This document shows positions 7,118 through 15,854 of a stretch of 33,545 nt of DNA, piece by piece. Location: assembly GCA_020048645.1 (NCBI GenBank), contig JAIFMG010000107.1:1-33545 (forward strand), written 5' to 3'. Position 1 is the stretch's first letter. Every line of letters starts with the position of its first letter. The translations under genes were made by a program, and so were the position numbers. The stretch comes from Bacteroidota bacterium (GTDB lineage: Bacteria > Bacteroidota > Bacteroidia > Bacteroidales > UBA6013). The notes beneath the pieces are model-generated. The model made no database searches and was not told the origin of the DNA. It worked only from the letters and a program-made list of their open reading frames with translations.

Positions 7118-7729
7118 ATGGGACTATTGGACAACATCTGGGACGTCATCGTCCGCCTTTTCAAAGGCAAGAAAGTCGTGGTCCTCGGGGCCAAGGCCAC
7201 CGGGAAGACCACTTTCCACAAGTTCATCCGAGAGGGCGTCCTGGTCAGCGAATACGAGGAGACCTTCCGCGAGACCGTCAAGGGCAACACCCTGCGGCAC
7301 TCCGGCTTCAAGCTCCACATCAAGAAGGGCGAGGACATCGGCGGCGACGACAAGTTCGTCCACGACTACTGGCAGGAGCTGGTCCGCGACTGCGACTACT
7401 GCTTCTACCTGTTCAACGCCTACGACGTTTACCGGGGCGACGACTACCAGATCGACAAGCTGGAGGAGCAACTGCCCTTCCTGGCCAAGCTGCTGCAAGG
7501 CAACGCCGCGCCGACCCGCCTGCTGGTGGTGGGCACCTTCACCGACAAGATCCCGGAGTTCGCCGCCGACCCCAAGCGGGCCGTCCGCAAGATCCGCCCG
7601 AACATCATCAACGCCATCGACGACGCCAAGCTCGACCTCAACCATGTGGTCTATGGAAGCCTGGCCTCATGGGACGAGGCCAACACCCTGATTGGCGAAA
7701 TCTTCCAACGGATTTATCAAATGCGCTGA
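7118..7729 (+). CDS. Small P-loop GTPase
   Basis: The 203-residue protein is essentially a single GTPase domain. The Walker A motif GAKATGKT is at residues 24-31. The switch region follows near 50-85 (ETFRETVKGNTLRH), and a Walker B-like position carries hydrophobics before GEDIGGDD rather than a textbook DxxG. VGTFTDK near residues 143-149 stands where TRAFAC GTPases have the guanine-specificity motif, with T-x-x-D/K relaxed. It begins with an amphipathic segment (LLDNIWDVIVRLFKG) that could touch a membrane. The next gene starts two bases after its stop. It resembles Ras/Arf-like bacterial GTPases; the regulator or effector is unknown, and the partner gene is the obvious candidate. Confidence 0.75.
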   Translation: MGLLDNIWDVIVRLFKGKKVVVLGAKATGKTTFHKFIREGVLVSEYEETFRETVKGNTLRHSGFKLHIKKGEDIGGDDKFVHDYWQELVRDCDYCFYLFNAYDVYRGDDYQIDKLEEQLPFLAKLLQGNAAPTRLLVVGTFTDKIPEFAADPKRAVRKIRPNIINAIDDAKLDLNHVVYGSLASWDEANTLIGEIFQRIYQMR

Positions 7730-7731
7730 AA

Positions 7732-8121
7732 ATGAGGGTGGTGATAAGGATTCAGCATCCCGATCCCCGGCAGCCCGACCTGTTGCTCGAAGACGGCCTG
7801 CCCTTGCCCGACGACCAGAAGCTCCGCGCCGCGCGGCTCTACTCCGAAATGATCGAGGTGCAGAAGGCCAGCCGGGCCGCCAAGCCCGACGCGCGCGTGG
7901 CCCTCTACCGGAACGCCGGGAAGATCCTCGCCAAGTGCCCCACCCAGCAGACCGACCTGCACAAGCGGCCCATCAACCTCTGGATGCTGGTCGAGGGATT
8001 CGAGCCCAGGCAGGACGCCGCGCTGGTCCACCAGATGCACGGCGCCCTCAACCGCCTGGGCCTCTCGGTGGACGCCGCCGACCTGGAGCGCCTGCTCGGC
8101 AGGCTGGCCGCCATCTTTTGA
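7732..8121 (+). CDS. Hypothetical protein paired with the GTPase
   Basis: The 129-residue protein starts MRVVIRIQ and has no signal or membrane helix. An N-terminal beta strand is followed by charged helices. Its ATG lies two bases after the GTPase stop codon, so coupled translation is likely. No family was recognised. A conserved-looking block with LHKRPINLWMLVEGFEP (about residues 80-96) sits before a C-terminal helical part. Spacing suggests it works with the GTPase as an effector, activator or anchor; this is inference. A 95-base gap separates it from the phosphomutase gene. Confidence 0.65.
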   Translation: MRVVIRIQHPDPRQPDLLLEDGLPLPDDQKLRAARLYSEMIEVQKASRAAKPDARVALYRNAGKILAKCPTQQTDLHKRPINLWMLVEGFEPRQDAALVHQMHGALNRLGLSVDAADLERLLGRLAAIF

Positions 8122-8216
8122 ACCGCCAATTTCTTGATTTCCATAACAATCCAGCTTCACTTTCTTTGACTGACCGACCGACAAACCTACAACCCGCAAC
8201 CAACCCAGAAACAGCA

Positions 8217-9950
8217 ATGGACGATCAGATGCATCAACAAGTCAAGGCCACGGCCCAGCAGTGGCTCGATGGAAACTACGATGAGCAGACCCGCCAACAG
8301 GTGCGCCACCTGCTCGAGAACGACCCGGCCGAGCTGGTAGAATGCTTCTACCGCGAGCTCGAGTTCGGCACCGGCGGCCTGCGCGGCATCATGGGCGTGG
8401 GCACCAACCGCATGAACATCTACACCGTGGGCAAGGCCACCCAGGGCCTGTGTAACTACCTGAAGGCCAGCTTCCCCGGCCAGCCGCTCAGCGCCGCCGT
8501 GGCGCACGACTGCCGCAACAACAGCCCGCTGTTCGCCCGCACGGTGGCCCAGATCTTCGCGGCCAACGGCATCAAGGCCTACCTGTTCGACGAGCTGCGC
8601 CCCACGCCCGAGCTTTCGTTCGCCATCCGCCACTTCGGCTGCCAGACCGGAGTGGTCATCACGGCCTCGCACAACCCCAAGGAGTACAACGGCTTCAAGG
8701 CCTACTGGAACGACGGCGGGCAGGTCACCGAGCCGCACGACCAGAACATCGTGGACGAGGCCCTGCGGCTGACCAACGCCGACATCCGCTTCGAGGGCAA
8801 CCCCGAGCTGGTGGCCAGCGTGGGCAAGGAGGTTGACCAGACCTACCTGGCCCTGCTCAAGGAGCTCTCGCTCAACCCCGAGACCATCGCACGGCAGAAG
8901 GACATGAAGATCGTCTTCACGCCCATCCACGGCACCGGCGTGCGGCTGGTGCCCCAGGTGCTGGCCGCCTACGGTTTCGAGAACGTCTTCAACGTGCCCG
9001 AGCAGGACATCGTCGATGGCGACTTCCCCACGGTGGTCTCGCCCAACCCCGAGAACGCCGAGGCCCTGCGCATGGCCCTGGAGAAGGCCGACGCCGTGGG
9101 GGCCGACCTGGTCATGGCCACCGACCCCGACTCCGACCGCGTGGGCATCGCCGTGCGCGACGACAAGGGCCGCCTGGTGCTGCTCAACGGCAACCAGACC
9201 GGGGCGCTGCTGATCCATTACCTGGTGACCCAGTGGGAGGCCAAGGGAATGCTCCAGGGCAAGGAGTACGTGGTCAAGACCATCGTGACCACCGAGCTCA
9301 TCCACGAGATCGCCCGCAAGCACGGGGTCGAGCACCACGACGTGCTCACGGGATTCAAGTACATCGCCGAGATCATCAAGGCCAACCACGGCCACAAGCG
9401 CTTCATCGGCGGAGGCGAGGAGAGCTACGGCTACCTGGCGGGCGAGTTCGTGCGCGACAAGGACGCCATCATGTCCTGCGCCCTGATCGCCGAGGCCGCC
9501 GCCTTCGCCCGCGAGCAAGGCCGCACCCTCTACGAGCAGCTCCTGGACATCTACGTCCACTACGGATGCTACCGCGAGGACCTGGTCAACCTCACCAAGA
9601 AGGGCAAGGCCGGGGCCGAGGAAATCCAGCAGATGATGGCCGGCTACCGCCAGCAGCCGCCCGCCGAGCTGGGAGGCTCGCCCGTGGTGATGCTCAAGGA
9701 CTACCACAGCCGCGAGGCCCGCGACCTGCGCGACGGCAGCCGCTCGCCCATCGACCTGCCGAGCTCCAACGTGCTCCAGTTCTTCACCGCCGACGGCGGC
9801 AAGATCTCGGTCCGCCCGTCGGGCACCGAGCCCAAGATCAAGTTCTACGTCAGCGTCCGCGAGGACCTGGCCACGGCCGGGCAGTTCCCGCAGGTCTGGG
9901 AAAAGCTGGCCGCGAAGATCGAGGGCATCCGGAAATCGCTGGGCCTCTGA
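8217..9950 (+). CDS. Phosphoglucomutase / phosphomannomutase family (alpha-D-phosphohexomutase)
   Basis: The 577-residue cytoplasmic enzyme interconverts hexose 1- and 6-phosphates, feeding sugar nucleotide and glycogen pathways. The four signature loops are present. The phospho-serine loop TASHNP has Ser near 151. The metal loop DPDSDRVG starts near Asp 303. The sugar-specificity loop GGEESYGY lies near 397-404. The phosphate-binding loop RPSGTEPK starts near Arg 533. Length and the N-terminal FGTGGLRGIMGVGTNRMN match the long PgcA-like bacterial group, which uses glucose and sometimes ribose or deoxyribose phosphates. The start at 8217 is the first ATG after a non-coding gap; ATG 8229 is an alternative. 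A strong stem-loop follows. Confidence 0.95.
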   Translation: MDDQMHQQVKATAQQWLDGNYDEQTRQQVRHLLENDPAELVECFYRELEFGTGGLRGIMGVGTNRMNIYTVGKATQGLCNYLKASFPGQPLSAAVAHDCRNNSPLFARTVAQIFAANGIKAYLFDELRPTPELSFAIRHFGCQTGVVITASHNPKEYNGFKAYWNDGGQVTEPHDQNIVDEALRLTNADIRFEGNPELVASVGKEVDQTYLALLKELSLNPETIARQKDMKIVFTPIHGTGVRLVPQVLAAYGFENVFNVPEQDIVDGDFPTVVSPNPENAEALRMALEKADAVGADLVMATDPDSDRVGIAVRDDKGRLVLLNGNQTGALLIHYLVTQWEAKGMLQGKEYVVKTIVTTELIHEIARKHGVEHHDVLTGFKYIAEIIKANHGHKRFIGGGEESYGYLAGEFVRDKDAIMSCALIAEAAAFAREQGRTLYEQLLDIYVHYGCYREDLVNLTKKGKAGAEEIQQMMAGYRQQPPAELGGSPVVMLKDYHSREARDLRDGSRSPIDLPSSNVLQFFTADGGKISVRPSGTEPKIKFYVSVREDLATAGQFPQVWEKLAAKIEGIRKSLGL

Positions 9951-9974
9951 GGCAAGCCGTCCCGATCGCCCAAC

Positions 9975-10026
9975 GAGCAGCAGGCGCGGGCCATGGGCCC
10001 GCCCGTGGCCCGCGCCTGGCCTGCTC
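9975..10026. other. Perfect 13 bp stem-loop between phosphomutase and hybrid kinase
   Basis: caggcgcgggcca (9981-9993) is perfectly inverted at 10006-10018 around a 12-base loop. An outer gagcag/ctgctc pair (9975-9980, 10021-10026) extends the stem with a two-base bulge. There is no T run, so it may be a mRNA processing or stabilising structure, or a rho-type stop, rather than a classical terminator. Confidence 0.6.
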
Positions 10027-10075
10027 CTGGTCCCGAACAAGCGTCCATCCTCCCAACGACTCCAACCCCAATCGC

Positions 10076-12808
10076 ATGATTTCAGCGTCTCCCCTCCCCA
10101 CCCTCCCGCATGGCCCGGCCAGGTTCCCATCGGGCGATCTGCTCCGGAACCTGCTCGGCACGCTGGGCAAGCAAGTGCTGCGCTTCCGCGGCGGCCCCAA
10201 GGGCTTCGTCCTGGGCGAGGTCATCGGCCAGGGGCCCTTCCGCGAGGAGCTGCCCGAGAAGCCCCGCGGGCTGCACGAGCTGGGCATCGCCGACAGCCTG
10301 GACCTGGAGCGCCACCTCGAGGAGGCCCTGGCGGGGATCCTGCCGAAGACCTTGTCCTTGCGCATCGAAGGCAAGGCGCTCACGGCAAGGGTTTTCGTGG
10401 CGGGCCAAGAGGTGCTCGTGGCCCTGGACCGGCGACCCGACCAGGCGGAGGCCGACTGGCGCAAGATAGCCCAGGCCCTTCGCCTGGCCGGAGTGGCCCT
10501 CTGGCACTTCGACCTGCGCGACTACAGCTTCCGCTACGACGACGGCCCCCAAGGCCAGATGAGCTTCTCGACGAAGCCAGGAAGGTTTTTCCTGAACGAG
10601 AAGTTCCTTGAAGGCGAGACCCTGCATGCCCTCCAGGGCGAGTATGAAAAGGCCATGGGGTCCGGCCGGGGCCACATGGAGAGCCAGTTCTGGGTCAACA
10701 CCCCCGAGGGCCGCAGCAAGTGCGTCCGGCTCTGGGGCGAGTTCGAGGAGTACGAGGCCGACGGCATGGCCAAGGTCATCTCGGGCATCTCCTTGGACAT
10801 CAGCCCCATGAAAGAGAAAGAGCATGAGCTGGAGCGGCGCGACCAGCAGTTGCGCTCCTTGATGCGCCTTGCCGGGACGGCCTGCCTGGAGGTGGACATG
10901 GACCGCGGCCTTGTCGCGCTGGGGCATGGCCACGCCGAGCTGCTGGGTCCCGGCTGGCACATGGCCGAGCTTCCGTTCGACCGCTGGCTGGAGCTTGCGC
11001 ATCCCGACGACCGCGCCAGGCTGCGCAAGGCCCTGCTCGACTGCCGGCAGGGCGCCGAGAGCCTCCGCGTGGAGTACCGGCTGCTGCCCGAGGGAGGCCA
11101 GGCGCTCTGGCTGGAGCTGGGCGCCGAGGCCGTCGCGGGGCAGGCGGGCCTGTTCGCGGGCCTGCACCGCGACCTGCGCCAGCAGAAGCAGGCCGAGGAG
11201 GCCCGGCGGGCCACCGACCTGCGCTACCAGAAGATGCTCTCCATCCTGAGCGACGTGGTCTGGGAGTACGACTACCCGTCGGGGACCTTCACCTCCAACC
11301 GGCGCATGGGGCGGCTGCTGGGCTTCAGTTGCGCCGAGGTGCTGCCCAAGGGCGAGCTCAACCCGGCGATGGTCCACCCGGCCGACCTGCCCTTGCTCAA
11401 GACGCCCTTCCAGACCCTGAACCAGGGCAGCTTCCGCGAGATCGACCTGCGGGTGCGCCGGCAGGGCAACAGCTACATCTGGGTCAAGGCCCAGGAGCGC
11501 ATCGAGGTCGATGCCACCGGCCTGCAGACCAAGAAATATGGCGTGCTCCGCGACATCAACAACGAGAAGACGGCCAAGATGCTGGTTCTCAACAAGAACG
11601 TGGAGCTCGAACAGCAGAACCACCAGCTCGAGCGCCTCAACATGGAGCTCCAGAAGGCCAAGGAGAAGGCCGAGCAGAGCGACCGCTTCAAGTCCAGCTT
11701 CATCGCCAACATCTCGCACGAGATACGCACCCCCGTGACGGCCATCCGCGGCTTCTCGGAGCTGCTCTACGACGCGGGCATGTTCCCGCCCGAGAAGCGC
11801 AAGGAGTTCCTCAACGTGGTCAAGCTCAGCGGCGACCGCCTGGTCTCGGTCATCGACGACATCCTCGAGATCGCCCAGATCGAGGCGGGGGCGGTGGAGC
11901 TGGTCGAGAACCGCACCGACGCGCTGGTCATGCTGCGCCGGCTGGCCGACAACTACTCGAACGCGATGGTCAACCCCCGGCGCCTGCCCATCGAGGTGGT
12001 CAGCCTTCCGCCCGACGGCCCCAAGCTGCTCTGGGCCGACGAGGCCAAGCTCGACCGGGTGCTGCGCGCCCTGCTCGACAACGCCATCAAGTTCACGCAA
12101 GACGGCCGCATCACCCTGGGCGTGGAGCGCTCGGGGCCGCTGACCCGCTTCTGGGTGGCCGACACGGGCGAGGGCATCGAGCCGGAGCGCCAGCGGCACA
12201 TCTTCCAGGAGTTCATCCAGGAGGATGGCTCCATCACGCGGCGCTACGGCGGCATCGGCACGGGCCTGGCCATCTGCAAGGGCCTGCTGCGGCACATGGG
12301 CGGCAAGATCGGCCTGCGGTCGCGGAAGGGACAGGGCTCCACCTTCGAGTTCAGCCTGCCCACCGAGAAGGAGCAGGTGCTGGAGGGCGCGCCCCTGGCC
12401 CCGGCCGAGGACACCCGCCTCGACGGCAAGCGCATCCTGGTGGCCGAGGACGAGCCGGTCAACCACATCCTGCTCGTGGAGCTGCTCAAGCCCACCGGCG
12501 CCACGGTCGTACACGTGGACAACGGCGAGGCGGCCGTGCGCGCGGTGCTGGAGGATCCCGAGGGCTTCGACCTGGTGCTCATGGACATCAAGATGCCCGT
12601 GCTCAACGGCCTGGAGGCCACCGAGCGCATCAAGCGGGTGGCCCCGGACCTGCCCATCGTGGCCCAGACGGCCTTCGCGATGGTCGAGGACCAGTTCAAC
12701 GCCCGCAAGGCCGGCTGCGACGACTTCATCGAGAAGCCCCTCAACCGGGCCAAGTTCTTCGCGCTGATACAGCGTTTTCTGGTCCGCCGCCCCGGCCCCG
12801 GATCGTAG
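10076..12808 (+). CDS. Cytoplasmic three-PAS hybrid sensor histidine kinase
   Basis: The 910-residue protein has no signal peptide or membrane helix, so it senses in the cytoplasm. Order: an uncharacterised N-terminal region (1-125), three PAS-type domains (about 130-250, 255-380 and 385-500), a coiled coil (500-535), HisKA with phospho-acceptor His 548 (ISHEIRTPVTAI), HATPase with N box LLDNAIKF near 667, G1 DTGEGIEP near 695 and G2 GGIGTGLA near 725, and a receiver domain (785-905) with Asp 837 in LMDIKMPVLNG and conserved Lys in EKPLN. The hybrid design implies phosphorelay to an unlinked Hpt or response regulator, since no regulator gene adjoins it. The ligand of the PAS domains is unknown. 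An intrinsic terminator follows at 12879. Confidence 0.93.
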   Translation: MISASPLPTLPHGPARFPSGDLLRNLLGTLGKQVLRFRGGPKGFVLGEVIGQGPFREELPEKPRGLHELGIADSLDLERHLEEALAGILPKTLSLRIEGKALTARVFVAGQEVLVALDRRPDQAEADWRKIAQALRLAGVALWHFDLRDYSFRYDDGPQGQMSFSTKPGRFFLNEKFLEGETLHALQGEYEKAMGSGRGHMESQFWVNTPEGRSKCVRLWGEFEEYEADGMAKVISGISLDISPMKEKEHELERRDQQLRSLMRLAGTACLEVDMDRGLVALGHGHAELLGPGWHMAELPFDRWLELAHPDDRARLRKALLDCRQGAESLRVEYRLLPEGGQALWLELGAEAVAGQAGLFAGLHRDLRQQKQAEEARRATDLRYQKMLSILSDVVWEYDYPSGTFTSNRRMGRLLGFSCAEVLPKGELNPAMVHPADLPLLKTPFQTLNQGSFREIDLRVRRQGNSYIWVKAQERIEVDATGLQTKKYGVLRDINNEKTAKMLVLNKNVELEQQNHQLERLNMELQKAKEKAEQSDRFKSSFIANISHEIRTPVTAIRGFSELLYDAGMFPPEKRKEFLNVVKLSGDRLVSVIDDILEIAQIEAGAVELVENRTDALVMLRRLADNYSNAMVNPRRLPIEVVSLPPDGPKLLWADEAKLDRVLRALLDNAIKFTQDGRITLGVERSGPLTRFWVADTGEGIEPERQRHIFQEFIQEDGSITRRYGGIGTGLAICKGLLRHMGGKIGLRSRKGQGSTFEFSLPTEKEQVLEGAPLAPAEDTRLDGKRILVAEDEPVNHILLVELLKPTGATVVHVDNGEAAVRAVLEDPEGFDLVLMDIKMPVLNGLEATERIKRVAPDLPIVAQTAFAMVEDQFNARKAGCDDFIEKPLNRAKFFALIQRFLVRRPGPGS

Positions 12809-12878
12809 AACCAGTATAAATTAGCCATTTCTTTTGCATATGGCTGGGAACCAAGCACAAAGCCACAGATAAAAAGAT

Positions 12879-12910
12879 GCCGCGAACGTTTGCTTCGCGG
12901 CGCTTTTTTC
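12879..12910 (+). terminator. Intrinsic terminator of the hybrid kinase gene
   Basis: The stem gccgcgaa (12879-12886) pairs with ttcgcggc (12894-12901) around loop cgtttgc, followed after gc by a run of six T at 12904-12909. Its position 70 bases after the stop codon and its perfect stem make it convincing. Confidence 0.88.
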
Positions 12911-12920
12911 TTTAACTTTG
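12889..12920 (+). promoter_or_regulatory. Promoter of the oxidoreductase operon inside the preceding terminator
   Basis: TTTG (12889-12892) is the -33 element and TAACTTTG (12913-12920) the -7 element, separated by 20 bases, as in Bacteroidota promoters. The -33 element lies in the loop of the kinase terminator. The leader to the first ATG is about 110 bases. Confidence 0.65.
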
Positions 12921-13035
12921 GGGAAATGCCCCAGGCCCCGGCCCCGACCCGACCAAGCCCAGGCGGCATTCCCAACCCAGTTCCTGAATCTCCTTCCCCT
13001 TCATCAGCGCAAGGGGAGGCAAAGCGAAAAGAGCA

Positions 13036-13290
13036 ATGGCAAAAGCAAGAGGAGCCATCGTGGTGGACGTCGAAGGCTGCAAGGGATGCGACCTTTGCGT
13101 GGGCGCCTGCCCGACCCACGTGATCGAATTGAGCCGGAAAGTCAATTCCAAGGGATACCATTTCGCCTACATGGAGCATCCCGACGCGTGCATCGGCTGC
13201 GCGCACTGCGCCATGGTATGCCCGGACAGCGTCATCACCGTCTATCGGTGGAAGCCGGCGCCCAAGCCCCGCGAAGCCACCACGGCCTGA
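13036..13290 (+). CDS. korD: 2-oxoacid:ferredoxin oxidoreductase delta (4Fe-4S) subunit
   Basis: The 84-residue ferredoxin-like protein has two 4Fe-4S motifs. The first uses cysteines 15, 18, 21 and 25 (CKGCDLCVGACP). The second uses cysteines 52, 55, 58 and 62 (CIGCAHCAMVCP). It passes electrons from the catalytic subunits to soluble ferredoxin. It is the first gene of a four-gene operon with alpha, beta and gamma subunits. Its size and position fit the KorD/VorD subunit of the 2-oxoglutarate and branched-chain 2-oxoacid enzymes. Confidence 0.93.
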   Translation: MAKARGAIVVDVEGCKGCDLCVGACPTHVIELSRKVNSKGYHFAYMEHPDACIGCAHCAMVCPDSVITVYRWKPAPKPREATTA

Positions 13291-13311
13291 GCGGCGTGCC
13301 GGCCTTCAAAC

Positions 13312-14448
13312 ATGATCATCCACAAACCCCAAGAAATGAAAGAGCTACGTCTGATGAAAGGCAACGAGGCCATCGCCGAGGCGGCCATCCGCGCCGGTGT
13401 CGATGCCTACTACGGATACCCGATAACGCCCCAGTCGGAGGTGATGGAATACCTCATGGCCGAGCGGCCCCACCTGCGCACGGGCATGGTCGTGCTGCAG
13501 GCCGAGAGCGAGGTCGCCTCGATCAACATGGTCTATGGAGCCGCGGGATGCGCCAAGAAGGCCATGACCTCCTCGTCCAGCCCGGGCGTCAGCCTCATGC
13601 AGGAGGGCATCTCCTACATCGCCGGGGCCGAGCTGCCCTGCCTGGTGGTCAACGTCGCGCGCGGCGGGCCCGGCCTGGGCACCATCCAGCCTTCGCAGGC
13701 CGACTACTTCCAGGCCACCAAGGGCGGCGGCCATGGCGACTACCGGCTGATCGTCCTGGCGCCCAACTCGGTGCAGGAGCAGGCCGACTTCGTGTCCCTA
13801 TCCTTCGACCTGGCCTTCCGGTACCGCACGCCCGTCATGATCCTCTCGGACGGCGCCCTGGGCCAGATGATGGAGAAGGTCGAGCTGCCCCCCCAGCGCG
13901 AGCGCATGACCGCCGAGGAGATCGAGGCCCAGTACGGCCACTGGGCCACCCTGGGCAAGCCCGCCTCCCGCGAGCGCAACATCATCACCTCCCTGAAGCT
14001 CAAGGCCGAGCAGATGGAGGCCCACAACCTGCACCTCCAGCGCAAGTACGCCCAGATACAGGAGGCCGAGACCCGCTACCAGTCCCTGCGCTGCGACGAC
14101 GCCGACTACGTGCTCGTGGCCTACGGCCTGAGCTCGCGCATCTGCCAGAAGGCCGTGGACCTGGCCCGCGCCCAGGGCATCAAGGTCGGGCTGCTGCGGC
14201 CCATCACCCTGTGGCCCTTCCCCACGGCCCCCATCGCCGAGCTGGCCCGCGCCGCCAAGGGCTTCATCAGCGTCGAGATGAGCGCCGGGCAGATGGTCGA
14301 GGACGTCCGCCTGGCCGTCAACGGCCTGCGGCCCGTCCACCACTTCGGGCGGATGGGCGGCATGATCACCAGCCCCTCGCAGGTGCTCGAGCAGATCAAG
14401 ACCCTCTTCCTCAACCCCCAGGCCAGCCTCAACGGAGGAGCCCACTGA
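13312..14448 (+). CDS. vorB: 2-oxoacid:ferredoxin oxidoreductase alpha subunit (VorB/KorA type)
   Basis: The 378-residue subunit shows the family opening LMKGNEAIAEAA followed by YYGYPITPQSEVMEYL, and the pyrimidine-side residues of the TPP site. With beta, gamma and delta subunits it performs oxidative decarboxylation of a 2-oxoacid to acyl-CoA, reducing ferredoxin. The start at 13312 lies 21 bases after the ferredoxin stop; ATG 13336 gives a slightly shorter form. In Bacteroidota this arrangement is usually annotated as 3-methyl-2-oxobutanoate (VorB) or 2-oxoglutarate (KorA) enzyme; the sequence alone does not decide the substrate. Confidence 0.9.
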   Translation: MIIHKPQEMKELRLMKGNEAIAEAAIRAGVDAYYGYPITPQSEVMEYLMAERPHLRTGMVVLQAESEVASINMVYGAAGCAKKAMTSSSSPGVSLMQEGISYIAGAELPCLVVNVARGGPGLGTIQPSQADYFQATKGGGHGDYRLIVLAPNSVQEQADFVSLSFDLAFRYRTPVMILSDGALGQMMEKVELPPQRERMTAEEIEAQYGHWATLGKPASRERNIITSLKLKAEQMEAHNLHLQRKYAQIQEAETRYQSLRCDDADYVLVAYGLSSRICQKAVDLARAQGIKVGLLRPITLWPFPTAPIAELARAAKGFISVEMSAGQMVEDVRLAVNGLRPVHHFGRMGGMITSPSQVLEQIKTLFLNPQASLNGGAH

Positions 14449-14479
14449 AAGACCCAACGCAGAACAAAACCACCCCACC

Positions 14480-15265
14480 ATGAGCGCCAGCCACGACAGC
14501 GACACCCTCCTCCTGGAGGACATCATACGCCCGGAGAACCTCGTCTTTGAAAAGACCGCCTGCCTGACCGACAACACCCTGAGCTACTGCCCCGGCTGCG
14601 GGCACGGCACGGCCCACCGCATCCTCATGGAAGTGGTCGAGGAGATGGGCATCCAGGGCCAGACCATCGGAATCGCCCCGGTCGGCTGTTCCGTCCTGGC
14701 CTACGACTTCATGAACGTGGACATGCAGCAGGCCGCCCACGGCAGGGCGCCCGCCGTGGCCACGGGCATCAAGCGGGTCATGCCCGAGAAGTACGTCTTC
14801 ACCTACCAGGGCGACGGCGACCTGGCGGCCATCGGCACGGCCGAGACCATCCACGCCTGCAACCGCGGCGAGAACATCACCATCATCTTCATCAACAACG
14901 GCATCTACGGCATGACCGGCGGCCAGATGGCCCCCACCACCCTCGCGGGCATGAGGACCTCCACCTCGCCCTTCGGCCGCGACACCGAGATGATGGGCCA
15001 CCCGCTCCGGATAACCGAGATGGTGGCCACCCTGCCCGGCGTCTGCTTCGCCACCCGCCAGGCCGTACACACCCCCGCGGCCGTCCGCAAGGCCAAGAAG
15101 GCCATCCAGACCGCCTTCGAGCTGCAAAGGCAGCGCAAGGGCCTCAGCCTGGTCGAGATCGTCTCCAACTGCAACTCCGGCTGGAAGATGATGCCCCGCA
15201 AGGCCAACGACTGGATGGAGGAGAACATGTTCCCCTTCTACCCCCTGGGCGACATCAAGAAATGA
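14480..15265 (+). CDS. korB: 2-oxoacid:ferredoxin oxidoreductase beta (TPP-binding) subunit
   Basis: The 261-residue protein has the cysteine motif CPGCGHG near the N-terminus. The TPP/Mg motif begins GDGDLAAIG and ends near the NNGIYGMTGG segment. It binds the diphosphate of TPP and holds the oxidative site with the alpha subunit. Two cysteines near residues 37 and 40, plus one in PVGCS and one in SNCNSG, are consistent with a proximal iron-sulphur cluster in this family. It starts 31 bases after the alpha stop and 22 bases before gamma, in one transcription unit. Confidence 0.93.
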   Translation: MSASHDSDTLLLEDIIRPENLVFEKTACLTDNTLSYCPGCGHGTAHRILMEVVEEMGIQGQTIGIAPVGCSVLAYDFMNVDMQQAAHGRAPAVATGIKRVMPEKYVFTYQGDGDLAAIGTAETIHACNRGENITIIFINNGIYGMTGGQMAPTTLAGMRTSTSPFGRDTEMMGHPLRITEMVATLPGVCFATRQAVHTPAAVRKAKKAIQTAFELQRQRKGLSLVEIVSNCNSGWKMMPRKANDWMEENMFPFYPLGDIKK

Positions 15266-15287
15266 ACGACCGCACAAGCCCCAACCC

Positions 15288-15854
15288 ATGAACGAAGAAA
15301 TCATCATCGCCGGATTCGGCGGCCAGGGCGTCCTCTCGATGGGCAAGACCCTGGCCTACACCTCCGGCATCGTCGAGGGAAAGCACGTCTCGTGGATGCC
15401 CTCCTACGGCCCCGAGATGCGCGGCGGCACGGCCAACGCCACCGTCATCCTCAGCGACGAGCTCATCAGCTCGCCCATCATCAACGCCTACGACACGGCC
15501 ATCCTGCTCAACCAGCAGTCGCTCGACAAGTTCGAGCCCATGGTCAAGCCCGGCGGGCTGCTGCTCTACGACGACAACGGCATCACCCGCCCGCCCGCGC
15601 GCGCGGACATCGTCGTCTGCCGGGTCAGCGCCGCCCGCGAGGCCGCCAAGATGAAGAACACCAAGGTCTTCAACATGATCGTCCTGGGCGCCTTCCTCGG
15701 GCTCAAGCCCCTGGTCCAGTTCGAGAACATCGAGAAGGGCCTCCTCAAGTCGCTGCCCGAGCGGCACCACGGGCTCGTTCCGCTCAACATGCTGGCCCTG
15801 CGCCGCGGCGCCGAGATCGTGGTCCGCGAGCGCGCGCCCGAGGTGGAGGCCTGA
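15288..15854 (+). CDS. korC: 2-oxoacid:ferredoxin oxidoreductase gamma subunit
   Basis: The 188-residue protein carries the gamma signature GFGGQGVLSMGK near the N-terminus and the conserved SYGPEMRGGTANATVILSD block. It completes the catalytic dimer with alpha and beta by closing the CoA/TPP side of the active site. It ends the operon, and no terminator with a T run was found after it. It has the normal family length. Confidence 0.93.
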   Translation: MNEEIIIAGFGGQGVLSMGKTLAYTSGIVEGKHVSWMPSYGPEMRGGTANATVILSDELISSPIINAYDTAILLNQQSLDKFEPMVKPGGLLLYDDNGITRPPARADIVVCRVSAAREAAKMKNTKVFNMIVLGAFLGLKPLVQFENIEKGLLKSLPERHHGLVPLNMLALRRGAEIVVRERAPEVEA

